This document shows, one piece after another, positions 17,550 to 27,263 of a stretch of DNA of 64,000 nt. The stretch is taken from positions 62,001 to 126,000 of the forward strand of contig NZ_MVIH01000010.1 of the NCBI RefSeq assembly GCF_002086695.1, given 5' to 3'. The position numbers and the translations under genes were made by a program. Within the stretch, counting starts at the first letter, position 1. The number at the start of each line of letters is the position of its first letter. Source of the DNA: Mycolicibacterium rhodesiae. GTDB lineage: Bacteria > Actinomycetota > Actinomycetes > Mycobacteriales > Mycobacteriaceae. The notes below the pieces were generated by a model. The model was given only the letters and a program-made list of their open reading frames with translations. It searched no databases and was not told the origin of the DNA.

Positions 17550-18527
17550 TTGACCGCAGGTGTCGATGACGCGACTGCGGCCCAAGCAGCGACCGAGACA
17601 GAAGCCAGCGAACTTGCGTGCGTCGATATCGACGCATTCGTGGCAGCCGCCACCTCCGAGCCGCCCGTCGATCCCCCGGCCCCAGCGGAAGCACCGTTGG
17701 GCCGCCAGGTCGCCGACATACTGAGCCGGCCCTTCCGGCGCTTCCTGTCCCGAACTGATTCGTCGCTGCAGACATTGGGTCGGTTCTTCGGCCTCGGCGC
17801 ACAAGCGTTCGGCTTCCTCATCACCGACCTCATCCGGTTGCGCCATCCGTGGCGAGACACCATCAACCAAGCCTGGTTCATCATCAGCGTCACGGCGATC
17901 CCGGCGCTGTTGGTGTCCATACCCTTCGGCGTGATCGTGGCCGTGCAGGTCGGCAACTTCATCCAGCAGGTCGGGGCCTCCTCGGTGTCGGGCGCCGCCG
18001 GCGGTCTGGGGGTGATCCGGCAAGGCGCACCGATGGTGGCGGCACTGCTGCTCGGCGGGGCGGCCGGCTCGGCAGTGGCCACCGATCTCGGTGCCCGCAC
18101 CATCCGCGAAGAGGTCGACGCGTTGCGGGTGATGGGCGTCGACCCGGTGCAGCGCCTCGTCACTCCCCGTCTTGCCGCGATCGTCTTTGTGGCGCCGGTG
18201 CTGTGTGCCTTCATCATCTTCATGGGGCTGGCTGCCGGTTACGCGATCAACGTCGGCTTCCAGTCCGGCACGCCCGGCAGCTACATCGCGTCCTTCGCCT
18301 CGTTCGCCAGTGTCAACGACGTGATCGTGGCGATGGTGAAGACCTGGCTGTTCGGCGTGGTCGTGATCCTGGTGGCCTGCCAGCGCGGCCTGGAGGCCAC
18401 CGGCGGGGCGCGTGGCGTGGCCGACGCCGTCAACGCGTCGGTGGTGATCGGCGTGGTGGCCGTGTTCGTCCTCAACCTCATCATCACCCAGGGCGTCTCG
18501 ATGTCGATGCCGCTGAGGATGGGCTGA
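17550..18527 (+). CDS. YrbE-family ABC permease, first subunit (MlaE-like)
   Basis: A 325-residue integral membrane protein of the MlaE/YrbE permease family, the inner-membrane channel part of a Mce lipid importer. The N-terminal 60 residues are acidic and Ala-rich; the core has several hydrophobic spans and the conserved EEVDALRVMGVDP segment that contacts the ATPase. The start is TTG at 17550, placed 9 bp after a strong AAGGAGG; the previous frame gives no ATG. Its stop overlaps the second permease start (TGATG). No mkl-type ATPase gene is present here; mycobacterial Mce systems share one elsewhere (known). Confidence 0.92.
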   Translation: MTAGVDDATAAQAATETEASELACVDIDAFVAAATSEPPVDPPAPAEAPLGRQVADILSRPFRRFLSRTDSSLQTLGRFFGLGAQAFGFLITDLIRLRHPWRDTINQAWFIISVTAIPALLVSIPFGVIVAVQVGNFIQQVGASSVSGAAGGLGVIRQGAPMVAALLLGGAAGSAVATDLGARTIREEVDALRVMGVDPVQRLVTPRLAAIVFVAPVLCAFIIFMGLAAGYAINVGFQSGTPGSYIASFASFASVNDVIVAMVKTWLFGVVVILVACQRGLEATGGARGVADAVNASVVIGVVAVFVLNLIITQGVSMSMPLRMG

Positions 18528-19396
18528 TGGCTCGGGTCGCAACGCCGTCACGGCACATTCCCCATGCCCTACGGGCTCCGCTGTGGATCGCCGACCAAGG
18601 CGACTCGGTGATCCAGCGCCTCGGGCATCAAGTCAGCTTCCTGGCCCAGGTGCTCGGCGCGATCCCGCACACCCTCAAGCACTACCGGCACCAGACCGGG
18701 GTGCTGCTGGTCGACGTGATGTGGGGCAACGGATCACTGATTGTCGGCGGCGGCACCATCGGTGTGCTGATCTTCATGGGCACCGCAGTCGGCGGGTCGG
18801 TGGGGATCGAGGGCTACAGCGCCCTCGACATGGTCGGGATGGGCCCGCTGACCGGTTTCGTCTCCGCGTACGCCAACACCCGGGAGATGGCGCCGATGAT
18901 CGCCGGGATCGGCTTCGCCGCCCAAGCCGGCTGCCGGATGACCGCCGAGATCGGCGCGATGCGGATCTCCGAGGAGATCGACGCGCTGGAAGCGCTTGGC
19001 ATCCGGTCGATCCCGTTCGTCGTCACCACCCGGGTGATCGCCGGCATGCTGACCATCATCCCGCTGTACGTGGTGACGCTGGCGCTGAGCTACGTGTCGT
19101 GCGCGCTGGTGGTCAACGTCATGCACGGCCAGTCGTCGGGCACCTACTACCACTATTTCGACTCGTTCATCCAACCGTCGGACGTCGTGTTCTCGGTGCT
19201 CAAGGCGGTCATCTTCGTGACGCTGATCATCGCCATCCACGGCTACCAGGGCTACTACGCGGTCGGCGGTCCCGAAGGTGTCGGACGCGCGTCCGGACGG
19301 GCCATCCGGGCCAGCATCGTCACGGTAGTCGCCGCGGATATGGTTCTGACACTGCTGTTCTGGGGCAACAGCCCCGGGATTCGGATCTCGGGATAG
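18527..19396 (+). CDS. YrbE-family ABC permease, second subunit (MlaE-like)
   Basis: A 289-residue partner permease. The conserved coupling segment reads EEIDALEALGIRSIPF, and several long hydrophobic spans follow, as in YrbEB proteins. It starts at the ATG that overlaps the preceding stop by 1 base (TGATG at 18525-18529), and the MceA gene starts 3 bp after its stop. With the first permease it should form the heterodimer through which lipid captured by the Mce hexamer passes into the cytoplasmic membrane. Confidence 0.93.
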   Translation: MARVATPSRHIPHALRAPLWIADQGDSVIQRLGHQVSFLAQVLGAIPHTLKHYRHQTGVLLVDVMWGNGSLIVGGGTIGVLIFMGTAVGGSVGIEGYSALDMVGMGPLTGFVSAYANTREMAPMIAGIGFAAQAGCRMTAEIGAMRISEEIDALEALGIRSIPFVVTTRVIAGMLTIIPLYVVTLALSYVSCALVVNVMHGQSSGTYYHYFDSFIQPSDVVFSVLKAVIFVTLIIAIHGYQGYYAVGGPEGVGRASGRAIRASIVTVVAADMVLTLLFWGNSPGIRISG

Positions 19397-19399
19397 GGC

Positions 19400-20452
19400 A
19401 TGTTTGCATCTGCCGACCAGGGCGGGCGCAGGCCCACGTCGCGCGCGTTGCGCATCCGCGGCCTCATCGCCGCGATCGTGTTGCTGGTCGCGGGAACTGT
19501 CCTCTACCAACTCGGAACCGGCGGCTACGCCGACACATTCAAGCTGACGGTGATGGCCGACAAGCTCGGCGAGGGTCTGACCCCGGGTGCGGAAGTGAAG
19601 TTCCGAGGCCTGACCATCGGTTCGGTGAAGACACTGCAATCGGCCGGGTTCAACAAGCAGAAGATCACCCTCGAACTCGAGCCGCGCCAGGCAGCGGCCT
19701 TGGCGGCCGACACCACCGCGAACTTCACCTCGTCCAACACCTTTGGGCTGGCCGCCGTCGAATTGGTCAGCAGCGGAACCGGCCCGAGGCTGGGGTCGAA
19801 CCAGACGCTGACGGTCGACACCAACGTGCGCTCGGCCTCCATCACCGGGCTGTTGCGCCAAGGTCAGAAGTTCGGCCGGATCATGGACTCGCCCGATATC
19901 GACCACATCATCGCGATCGTGCGTAAGCACGCCGACCTCACCGAGCCGGTCACCCGGTCCTACTTCGATCTGATCAAGATGGTCACCGACTCGCAGAAAG
20001 TGCCGTTCTCACAGTCGCTTTCGGTGCTCGCCTCGGTGGTCAACGGGGTCAGCGACGCCGTTCCGCTGGTCAGCCTGGCCTACGACCTGCTCAACGGGAT
20101 GGAGTTCCTGGCGCACCCGGACGGCGTGGACCGGATGAATCTGATCATGGACCAGCTGGCGAAGCTGCTCTTCACCACCGACGGGATCTTCGCCAAGCAC
20201 ATCTCGTGGCTCGTCCCGCTGTTCGGCGGCATCATGAGCGTCTTTGTGCCATACGCGTACATGACCGGAAGCATGTCGCCTGCGTACGACCGAATCTCAG
20301 GTCTGTTGGACCGCACCAGCACGGCGTTTCCGATCATCAACGGCAAGGTCAGGTTGAATCTCGAGCTGACCCTCGACACCATGCCCGGGCTCGCCGCCGC
20401 GTTGCCTGCGGAGGCTCCCGCCGCGGTGCCCCCGCAAGGCGGTGGCCGGTGA
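19400..20452 (+). CDS. MCE-family protein, A position
   Basis: A 350-residue Mce protein with a basic start, one N-terminal membrane span (about residues 15-35) and an MCE/MlaD domain (about 40-125) carrying the EVKFRGLTIGSVKTL strand pattern. The helical C-terminal region lines the tunnel in Mce hexamers (known from Mce1 structures). It ends in an Ala/Pro-rich tail. The next gene starts with GTG inside the stop codon (GTGA). It is one of six Mce paralogues here; the operon's class (mce1 to mce8 type) cannot be fixed from sequence alone. Confidence 0.92.
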   Translation: MFASADQGGRRPTSRALRIRGLIAAIVLLVAGTVLYQLGTGGYADTFKLTVMADKLGEGLTPGAEVKFRGLTIGSVKTLQSAGFNKQKITLELEPRQAAALAADTTANFTSSNTFGLAAVELVSSGTGPRLGSNQTLTVDTNVRSASITGLLRQGQKFGRIMDSPDIDHIIAIVRKHADLTEPVTRSYFDLIKMVTDSQKVPFSQSLSVLASVVNGVSDAVPLVSLAYDLLNGMEFLAHPDGVDRMNLIMDQLAKLLFTTDGIFAKHISWLVPLFGGIMSVFVPYAYMTGSMSPAYDRISGLLDRTSTAFPIINGKVRLNLELTLDTMPGLAAALPAEAPAAVPPQGGGR

Positions 20453-21459
20453 GAAGCGTGACCAAGTCGGTGTTCTGGCTGACAGTCTTCACGGCGGTCG
20501 CGGTGGTGTGCACGCTCATCGTGCTGACCGCCCTACGCAGTCCGGTCACCGGAGCACTGACCGGTTATACCGCCACGTTTTCGGATGTGTCGGGCCTCTA
20601 TGTCGGTGACGACGTCCGCATATCTGGCGTTCAGGTCGGCAAGGTGCAAACCATCCGGCTCGACGGGCGGGTGGCCAAGGTCGATTTCACCGCCCAGGCC
20701 GACCACCCGGTCTACACCAACACCGTCGCCGCGGTGCGCTATCAAACCCTGATCGGGCAGCGCTACGTGGAACTCGTCCAGCCGGCCAAACCCGACAACC
20801 GGCTGCCGGAGGGGGGCACTATTCCCCTCGGGCAGACCATCCCGTCGTTCGACGTGGCCAAGCTGTTCAACGGATTTCAGCCGATCTTCCAGACCCTCGA
20901 CCCCGCCCAGTTCAACCTGTTGGGCGAGAACCTGCTGCGGCTGATTCAGGGTGACGAATCGGGCATCGGTCCGTTCCTGCACGACCTCGACGAAATCTCC
21001 ACGCTGGCGGTGGACCGCCAGCTCGTCATCACCACCATGATCCGCAACCTCAGCGCGATCTCCCAAGATCTCGGCGGCAAGTCCGGACAACTGTTCCAGC
21101 TCATCTCCCAGCTCAACGTGGTGCTCGCCCAATTCGGCTCCAAGGCAGAAGAATTCCGTCAATCGCTGGACAGCGGCCTGCCGGTCCTGCGGAACACCAC
21201 CCACGTCATGCAGTATTTCGAGCACACCTTCGATGGGACGACCGGCCCGCTCTACGACCTCAGCAGCCGGATGTGGCCGCAGACCCCGACCATCATCGCG
21301 GGCCTCTCACTTGCGCCGTCGTTGATCCAGGGCATGCGGGACTGGCTGGTGGACGAACAGCCGGCAACCCCGACGTTCTCCTGCTCACGCGGCGAGGTCA
21401 CGCTCCCAGGGATCGGCCAGGTCTCCTTCGCGCAGCAGAACCTGGTGGTGTGCCGGTAA
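20449..21459 (+). CDS. MCE-family protein, B position
   Basis: A 336-residue Mce protein starting with GTG at 20449, which overlaps the MceA stop by 4 bp. It has an N-terminal span (residues about 7-25), then the MCE domain with GDDVRISGVQVGKVQTIRL, then long helices. Two cysteines lie close to the C-terminus, as is common in the B subunit. There is no better start: the upstream in-frame region is shadow sequence of MceA. Confidence 0.92.
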   Translation: MRSVTKSVFWLTVFTAVAVVCTLIVLTALRSPVTGALTGYTATFSDVSGLYVGDDVRISGVQVGKVQTIRLDGRVAKVDFTAQADHPVYTNTVAAVRYQTLIGQRYVELVQPAKPDNRLPEGGTIPLGQTIPSFDVAKLFNGFQPIFQTLDPAQFNLLGENLLRLIQGDESGIGPFLHDLDEISTLAVDRQLVITTMIRNLSAISQDLGGKSGQLFQLISQLNVVLAQFGSKAEEFRQSLDSGLPVLRNTTHVMQYFEHTFDGTTGPLYDLSSRMWPQTPTIIAGLSLAPSLIQGMRDWLVDEQPATPTFSCSRGEVTLPGIGQVSFAQQNLVVCR

Positions 21460-22499
21460 TGCAACTAGACAAGCACCTGACCACCTTGCGCGCCAAGATC
21501 GGCGGCCGCCAGGGCGCACGGGATGAACGCGCCGCCGCCAATCGCAACCGCCGCAACGGAATCATCGGTGTCGTCGTCATCATCGCCGCGCTCGCCGGCA
21601 CCGCGATGGCCTACCTGAATCCGGCCGACGAGGCGGGCTACACCGCGCACATGCCGAACTCCGCAGGGCTGCGCGCCGGTGACCAGGTTCGAGTGGCCGG
21701 CATCGCGGTCGGCAAGGTCACCAGCGTCCGCCTCGACGGCGCTCTGGTCGAAATGAAGTTCGACGTCGAGAACTCGGTGAGAGTCGGCTCGGACTCCACC
21801 CTCGAGATCAAGTTGCTGACCCCGCTGGGCGGCCACTATGTCGCGCTGGACCCCAAGGGGACAGCTCCGCTGGGCCGCAACGGTATTCCCCCGCAGCGGG
21901 TCACCCTGCCGTTCGAGGTCAACGACATCATCCAGGCGGCCACCCCGGTGGTGAAAGAAGTCGACGGCCAGGTCATCCACGACACCTTCGCCGAAGTCGC
22001 CAACGCAGCGAACCGGTATCCCGACGCGGTGCGCAACCTACTCCAATCCGCCGACCGGTTGACCGAATCGATGAGCAGATCCACCACCGACTTTCACCGC
22101 GGCCTCGACTTCGTCAACGACGGGCTGCGAGCCATGACGGCAGGACGTGCCCAGCTCATCACACTGTTCGAGCAGTTCGACATCCTCGGCAAGATGTACA
22201 CCGCCAAGGCCGTCGATATCGTCGAATTCTTCGCCCTGATCAAGGAATTGACCCGCGTCCTCGACCGGCTCACGATGTGGTACGGCAAAGATGTGATGCC
22301 CATCGCCGAGGGAATCGAAGACATCAGCGACACGCTGGCGGCCCATCCCGAACGCTGGGGCATGGCCCTGGACGGTCTCGGGCAGACACTCAACATCATC
22401 GGACCCATGCTCAGCGGCAACGGTGTCACCTTCGACCAACACAACCGGTTGGTCCCCGGTCAGGACCTCTGCCTCCCCAACATCATGAAGACCTGCTGA
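21459..22499 (+). CDS. MCE-family protein, C position
   Basis: A 346-residue Mce protein. The ATG at 21459 overlaps the MceB stop (TAATG). A basic cytoplasmic head of about 30 residues is followed by a membrane span and an MCE domain with GDQVRVAGIAVGKVTSVRL. The C-terminal half is helical. Two cysteines near the end (DLCLPN and the final TC) suggest a disulfide outside the membrane. Confidence 0.92.
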   Translation: MQLDKHLTTLRAKIGGRQGARDERAAANRNRRNGIIGVVVIIAALAGTAMAYLNPADEAGYTAHMPNSAGLRAGDQVRVAGIAVGKVTSVRLDGALVEMKFDVENSVRVGSDSTLEIKLLTPLGGHYVALDPKGTAPLGRNGIPPQRVTLPFEVNDIIQAATPVVKEVDGQVIHDTFAEVANAANRYPDAVRNLLQSADRLTESMSRSTTDFHRGLDFVNDGLRAMTAGRAQLITLFEQFDILGKMYTAKAVDIVEFFALIKELTRVLDRLTMWYGKDVMPIAEGIEDISDTLAAHPERWGMALDGLGQTLNIIGPMLSGNGVTFDQHNRLVPGQDLCLPNIMKTC

Positions 22500-22500
22500 C

Positions 22501-23694
22501 ATGGCTCCCGCTGACATGGCCTCTGCCGACATGACCAAGGCATCGGGCATCGGCGCGCGACTGCGGTCGCGGCGTGGAATAGCCATAGCGGTGGTGATCG
22601 CCACCGTCCTCGCGGTCGCCGTGGCCGTCAGCATCAAAGTGCTGGCCCCGAAGATCAACCCCACCCGAGCGATGTGCGCCGAATTCACCGACGCCGTGGG
22701 CCTGTATCCCGGTAACAAGGTCGCGCTGCTGGGTATCGAGGTCGGCTCGATGACCGCGATCGTCAACAAAGCGGACCATGTCGAAGTGGATTTCACCGTG
22801 CCCGCGGACCTGGTCTTGCCTGCCGACGTCGGCGCGGTCACCTACTCGCAATCCATCGTCACCGATCGCCACGTCGAGCTGACCAAGCCGTACACCGGCG
22901 GTCCCAAGTTCACCGGTCCGGGCTGCATCAAGCTCAAGTCCACCAAGACGCCGATCAGCGTGAGCGAAACGTTCTCCGCCATCGGCAGTCTCACCGATGC
23001 GATTCTGGGATCGCAACCGGGCCAGGATCCGTCCAAGGCGCCCGGCGTCCGGGCGATCAACGACAGTCTCAGTGCGGCAAGTAATTCCCTGCAGGGTACC
23101 GGGCCCGGGATCAACAAGACGATGCGCAACCTGCGCACCATGCTCGCCGACCCGTACAAGGCCGACGCCGACTACCGGCAGCTGTTCGAGAACAGCGAGA
23201 TCCTCACCTCCGACTTCCTCAACAACTGGGACAGCTTCGCCTCGGTGATTCAGACGCTGCCGGTCACCGCCCAGTTGATGGAAGGCCTGTCGGACAACTT
23301 CGGGGCCGCGATGGCCAATGTGTCCCACCTGCTGCCGACGCTGATCGAGGCGCTCAACCGGTTCGGCCCGCGGTTCTACGACAAGTTCGACAAACGGTTC
23401 GGCGGGTTGCGCGATCTGTTGAACCGGCACATCCCGGCGATCACCGCGATGATCAACTCCTGGCCGCAGTTCAGCAACTGGCTCGCCGATATCTACGAAC
23501 CGGCATGGGGCACCCACAACGTCACCTATATCCCGCCGCAGGTGTCGATCGCCCCGACGCAGGCAGGCGCCATCTGCCAAGGACTCACGGAGCGCAACAT
23601 CCCCGGCGCCGCGGCCGCATGCGCGTCGGGCACCCCCACCGACCCGGTGACGCTCGGCCTCACCAATCTCGTTCTGGGAGCGGCGCTGCCATGA
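22501..23694 (+). CDS. MCE-family protein, D position
   Basis: A 397-residue Mce protein. The first 12 residues contain three near-repeats of an (A)DM unit (MAPADMASADM), so the true start may be any of the three ATGs at 22501, 22516 or 22531; the first lies 1 bp after the MceC stop. A membrane span follows at about 26-46, then the MCE domain with GNKVALLGIEVGSMTAIV. The C-terminus has paired cysteines. The stop overlaps the MceE ATG. Confidence 0.9.
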   Translation: MAPADMASADMTKASGIGARLRSRRGIAIAVVIATVLAVAVAVSIKVLAPKINPTRAMCAEFTDAVGLYPGNKVALLGIEVGSMTAIVNKADHVEVDFTVPADLVLPADVGAVTYSQSIVTDRHVELTKPYTGGPKFTGPGCIKLKSTKTPISVSETFSAIGSLTDAILGSQPGQDPSKAPGVRAINDSLSAASNSLQGTGPGINKTMRNLRTMLADPYKADADYRQLFENSEILTSDFLNNWDSFASVIQTLPVTAQLMEGLSDNFGAAMANVSHLLPTLIEALNRFGPRFYDKFDKRFGGLRDLLNRHIPAITAMINSWPQFSNWLADIYEPAWGTHNVTYIPPQVSIAPTQAGAICQGLTERNIPGAAAACASGTPTDPVTLGLTNLVLGAALP

Positions 23695-24737
23695 GCCGAT
23701 GCACACTGCGCCCGTTCTGCGCACTGGTATTCACCGTCGCGATCGGTCTCACGGCGGCGTGTTCGCTGGATCCGACCCGGCTGCCGGTCCCGGGCGCCTA
23801 CACCCCGCGGCACTCCTACGACATCAAGATCGAGTTCGCCAGCGTGCTCAATCTGCCGGCACGGGCCAAAGTGGACTCCGGCGGTGTGCAGATCGGCGTG
23901 CTCGACAGCGTCCGACTCGAGGGCACCACGGCGGTCACGACTGTCGAAATAGCCGGTGACACCAAGCTTCCCGTCGCGACCCGTGCTGAGCTACGTCAGG
24001 CCACCCCCCTTGGCGACATCTACATCGCCCTGCTACCGCCGGACGACAGGTCCGGGCCGGTACTGCGTGACGGTGACACCATTCCGCTGCGCAACACCTC
24101 ACCGGCCGACAACGTCGAGGATCTCCTTCGCTCGATGTCGAACCTCGTCGCCGGTGGTGCGATCGGCACACTGCAAACCACCGTGGTCAACGTCAACAAA
24201 GCGTTCCCGCAGGATCCGCACGAGCTGACCCGTATGCAACACACGGTCGCCGGTGTGCTCAACGACCTGGCCACCAATCAGCAGACCATCGACCAGATGC
24301 TCGACGGGATGGAGAACATCACCTCCGGCTTCGCGGCCAACACCCAGGTGTTCAACCGGCTGGTGACCGAAGGCCCGGCGAAACTCCAAGGGCTGTCCGC
24401 GGTCACGATGGCCATCCTGAATGTCGTCGGCGCCAGCAAGGACGTCGGTAAGCTCGGCGGCGATCTGATCAACCCCATCGCGGGCGATCTGATGCAGATC
24501 CTGTCCTACATCACACCGATGATCCACACGATGGCCACCGCGGACACCACCATCCCGGTGATCGCCGACAAGTTCCTGGCACTGCTGCGCTACAAGCTGC
24601 TCGGGTGGTTCCGCGACGGCGGGCCGAAGTACACCATCACCGAACTGCACGCGCCCACCGGGCGCGAAGGGGTGGATCCCGCCGACAAGGCGAACCAAGC
24701 TGTCGAGGCGATGCAGACGATGGGGTTGGTGCCATGA
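23691..24737 (+). CDS. MCE-family lipoprotein, E position (LprK-like)
   Basis: A 348-residue Mce protein. A signal peptide ends in the lipobox LTAAC, with acylated Cys24, which is the mark of the E subunit in every mycobacterial mce operon. The MCE domain follows with RAKVDSGGVQIGVLDSVRL, then a long helical region. The ATG overlaps the MceD stop by 4 bp and the MceF ATG overlaps its stop. Confidence 0.93.
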   Translation: MSRCTLRPFCALVFTVAIGLTAACSLDPTRLPVPGAYTPRHSYDIKIEFASVLNLPARAKVDSGGVQIGVLDSVRLEGTTAVTTVEIAGDTKLPVATRAELRQATPLGDIYIALLPPDDRSGPVLRDGDTIPLRNTSPADNVEDLLRSMSNLVAGGAIGTLQTTVVNVNKAFPQDPHELTRMQHTVAGVLNDLATNQQTIDQMLDGMENITSGFAANTQVFNRLVTEGPAKLQGLSAVTMAILNVVGASKDVGKLGGDLINPIAGDLMQILSYITPMIHTMATADTTIPVIADKFLALLRYKLLGWFRDGGPKYTITELHAPTGREGVDPADKANQAVEAMQTMGLVP

Positions 24738-25699
24738 AGTTCAGTGCGCGCACCACTCTGGTGATCCTGGTGGTGATGACCCTGGCCGGCGCGGCCTACA
24801 TGTCGTTCGGCGTGCTCGATATGGGACCGACCAAACAGGTGACGCGACTGACCCTGCTGCTCAACTCTTCCGGTGGGTTGATGCCCACCTCGGAGGTGAC
24901 GATGCGCGGCATCAAAGTCGGCCGGGTGACCGGTATCCAAACCACCGCAACCGGGCTTGCGGTCTCGATGGACGTCGACCGCAAGTACCAGGTCCCAGCC
25001 GACAGCGCGATCAGCGTGGAGAACCTGTCGGCGGCCGGTGAGCAGTACATCGACTTCCGGCCGAAGTTGATCGCGCCGCCCTACTTCACCGACGGAGCGG
25101 TGATCCCGCCGGACCGAGTGGCCCCGATCGTGACCGCCAGCGACCTGCTCACCAGGGCCAATGTTCTGTTCACTGCACTGAACCTCGACCAGATCCACAG
25201 CATCATCAACGACATGTCCGCGGCGTTCAAGGGCAATGACGAGACGATCGACTCCCTGGCCGTCACCGCCGGGTTGACCGCGAAGGTGATCCGTGACGAC
25301 AAGGAACTGTTGAACACGTTGTTCAGCAATGTCTCGACGTTCACCACCAACCTCGGCGACATCCATGCCGGCGAAATCATCAGCGAGACAGGCAAAATGC
25401 TTCCGAAGTCGGTGCCGGCCTTCTTGCAGCTGGTCCACCAAATCGAGATCCTGTCGCACACCGGCATCGGCGTCATCGGCCCGCAGGACCCGGCTGGGAT
25501 CCTGGTCGCCAAGTTCGGTGAATGGCTCGACATGCTGGCCGGCCCACTGGGCACTTTCGCCACCATCCTGCAGCCCGCGATGGCACCATTACACGACATC
25601 AAGATTGACGCCGGGCACTGGCTGGATTTCTGGGAATCGACGTTCAACGACACCGGCGGCGTGCGGGTGCAGCTCAATGTGCCCGAGTGGCACCAATGA
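24734..25699 (+). CDS. MCE-family protein, F position
   Basis: A 321-residue protein with one N-terminal span (about 6-25) and an MCE domain containing SEVTMRGIKVGRVTGIQ. The usual long C-terminal extension of some F subunits is short here. ATG at 24734 overlaps the MceE stop; the downstream Mce-associated gene starts 4 bp before this gene ends. It completes the A to F set. Confidence 0.92.
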   Translation: MKFSARTTLVILVVMTLAGAAYMSFGVLDMGPTKQVTRLTLLLNSSGGLMPTSEVTMRGIKVGRVTGIQTTATGLAVSMDVDRKYQVPADSAISVENLSAAGEQYIDFRPKLIAPPYFTDGAVIPPDRVAPIVTASDLLTRANVLFTALNLDQIHSIINDMSAAFKGNDETIDSLAVTAGLTAKVIRDDKELLNTLFSNVSTFTTNLGDIHAGEIISETGKMLPKSVPAFLQLVHQIEILSHTGIGVIGPQDPAGILVAKFGEWLDMLAGPLGTFATILQPAMAPLHDIKIDAGHWLDFWESTFNDTGGVRVQLNVPEWHQ

Positions 25700-26421
25700 C
25701 CAACAGCGAGGACAGCTCTGAGATGACCGATTCACCAGTCGGCGAAGACGATAAGGTCGACGATGCGGTCAGCGAGACCACCGACGCGCCGGCGGCCTCA
25801 GGGCGGGCGTCGAGGAGCCGCAGCTTCTGGGTGGCGATCGTCTTGGCGGTACTGCTCGTCGGTGGCGGGGTGTTCGGGTTCCTCAAGTACCGGGAGGTGA
25901 ACGGCCAACTCGCCCAGGCCCGTCAAGCTCAAGCCGATCGCGAGGCAGCCGCGCAGCTGGCCCGAGACTATGCGATGAAGTCGCTCACCTACAGCTTCGA
26001 AGACCCGGACGCGTTCTTCCGCTCCGTCGAAGATGGTGTGTCACAGCAACTCAAGGACAAGTACGTCAATGCCACCGACTTGCTCAAAGCGGTGATGCTG
26101 CAGGCGCAGGTCAGCTCCACCGGCGAAGTGCTGGCCACCGACCCGGTCCTTACACCGGACGGGTCCTACGAAGTGGTGGTGTCGGCACATCAGACCACCC
26201 GCAATCTGCAGAACCCGACGCCGAAGGTGTCGATCATCCTGTTGCGGGTCACCGTGAACAAGGCCGGAAACGGCTGGCAGGTCACCGATATCGGCCCCAA
26301 GACCGGCACCAAAGCACCCGAGGAGCAGCAGCTTCCGGGTGCTGCTCCCGCTCCCCCTGCGCCCGGCGCCGCGCCGGCGCCAGCGAAGCCTGCACCTGCG
26401 CCGCCGGCACCGCGGCCGTGA
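25696..26421 (+). CDS. Mce-associated membrane protein
   Basis: A 241-residue protein with an acidic cytoplasmic head of about 40 residues, one membrane span (SFWVAIVLAVLLVGGGVFGF), a short coiled segment rich in Gln/Ala/Arg, an outer NTF2-like domain of about 130 residues, and a Pro/Ala tail. This is the usual plan of Mas proteins that stabilise Mce complexes. The ATG at 25696 overlaps the MceF stop; an in-frame GTG at 25687 is also possible. Confidence 0.88.
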   Translation: MTNSEDSSEMTDSPVGEDDKVDDAVSETTDAPAASGRASRSRSFWVAIVLAVLLVGGGVFGFLKYREVNGQLAQARQAQADREAAAQLARDYAMKSLTYSFEDPDAFFRSVEDGVSQQLKDKYVNATDLLKAVMLQAQVSSTGEVLATDPVLTPDGSYEVVVSAHQTTRNLQNPTPKVSIILLRVTVNKAGNGWQVTDIGPKTGTKAPEEQQLPGAAPAPPAPGAAPAPAKPAPAPPAPRP

Positions 26422-27260
26422 GTGTGGGTGGTATGCACGGAATTTGCCGGAAATCGGTGCATAACACCCACAGTCGGCGCCGCTGCGCGCAGCTACGGGC
26501 GCTGGCCGCCATCGTGGTGGTGGCGGGTGCGAGCGTCGTGTCGCCGCACGCGGTCGCCGACACCACGCTGCCGCCCTGCCCGCAGTCCAACCCGGTGATC
26601 ACGCCGTCGGGCACCTCGCCTCAAGTCGATTGCACCTTGCACTCCGGTGATCTCGATTTCGCCGTCAACTACTGGAGGGTGCCCGAGTTGCCGAAACCCG
26701 GGGCGGTGAAGGTCACCGTGACGGACCGCTCGGGCGCGGTGGTGCAGACCATCGACGAACTCCTGGAGCCGTCCACCCCGGGCGGCGCCGGACTGCAGGA
26801 CATCGACGGCGACGGGCGCGACGAACTGATCATCCCGATCTCGCGGAATCTGCTCAACGGTGCCAATCCGAACACCCGGTTCGCGGTGTGGCGCGCCGAC
26901 GGTGACAGTCGGCATTACGAACGCACCCAGATGGTCGGACAGGCCGTATATCCCAGCGGAGACGGGTATCTGGTCAGCAATGGCGGCGGCCCGGCCAGTC
27001 GGGACCTCACCTTCTATCTGCCGACCGGCGCCGGATACACGTTGGTCGTGGTGTTGACCATCGAAGTTCTGGAAGCCGATCCGGCCACCAATCGGGTGTT
27101 GACGGTGAACTGCCGAGCACACCAAGAAGACGGCCTACACGCGGTCGACATGAGTATTCGCCAGGCCGAGGACTACTTCTGCAATTCACCTGCCGCCAAG
27201 GCGATTTGGCCCGACGCCGAGCGCGTCCAGATGAAGCGTTGGGGTGTATTCGGGAACTGA
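26418..27260 (+). CDS. Exported protein with an FG-GAP/VCBS-like repeat
   Basis: About 280 residues from GTG at 26418, which overlaps the previous stop. The N-terminus has basic residues, a hydrophobic stretch (LRALAAIVVVAGASVVSP) and an AVADT cleavage-like site. The mature part contains QDIDGDGRDELIIP, a calcium-binding FG-GAP-like loop. All likely starts (GTG 26418, GTG 26424, ATG 26433, GTG 26457) fall inside or beside a strong hairpin, so the true start is unsure. It seems to be the last gene of the mce operon. Function is unknown. Confidence 0.75.
   Translation: MSVGGMHGICRKSVHNTHSRRRCAQLRALAAIVVVAGASVVSPHAVADTTLPPCPQSNPVITPSGTSPQVDCTLHSGDLDFAVNYWRVPELPKPGAVKVTVTDRSGAVVQTIDELLEPSTPGGAGLQDIDGDGRDELIIPISRNLLNGANPNTRFAVWRADGDSRHYERTQMVGQAVYPSGDGYLVSNGGGPASRDLTFYLPTGAGYTLVVVLTIEVLEADPATNRVLTVNCRAHQEDGLHAVDMSIRQAEDYFCNSPAAKAIWPDAERVQMKRWGVFGN
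26423..26472. repeat. Long inverted repeat/hairpin at the end of the mce operon
   Basis: Arms TGTGGGTGGTATGCAC (26423-26438) and GTGCATAACACCCACA (26457-26472) pair over 16 bp with one mismatch. The 18-nt loop is itself partly self-complementary around TGCCGG. It covers the end of the Mce-associated gene region and the candidate starts of the next gene. It could be an attenuator, a partial terminator or a mobile palindromic element. Confidence 0.7.
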
Positions 27261-27263
27261 GCG

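Noticed and set aside
17532..18551. Minus-strand 339-codon frame over the first permease
   Set aside because: His/Asp/Arg-rich shadow of the YrbE gene.
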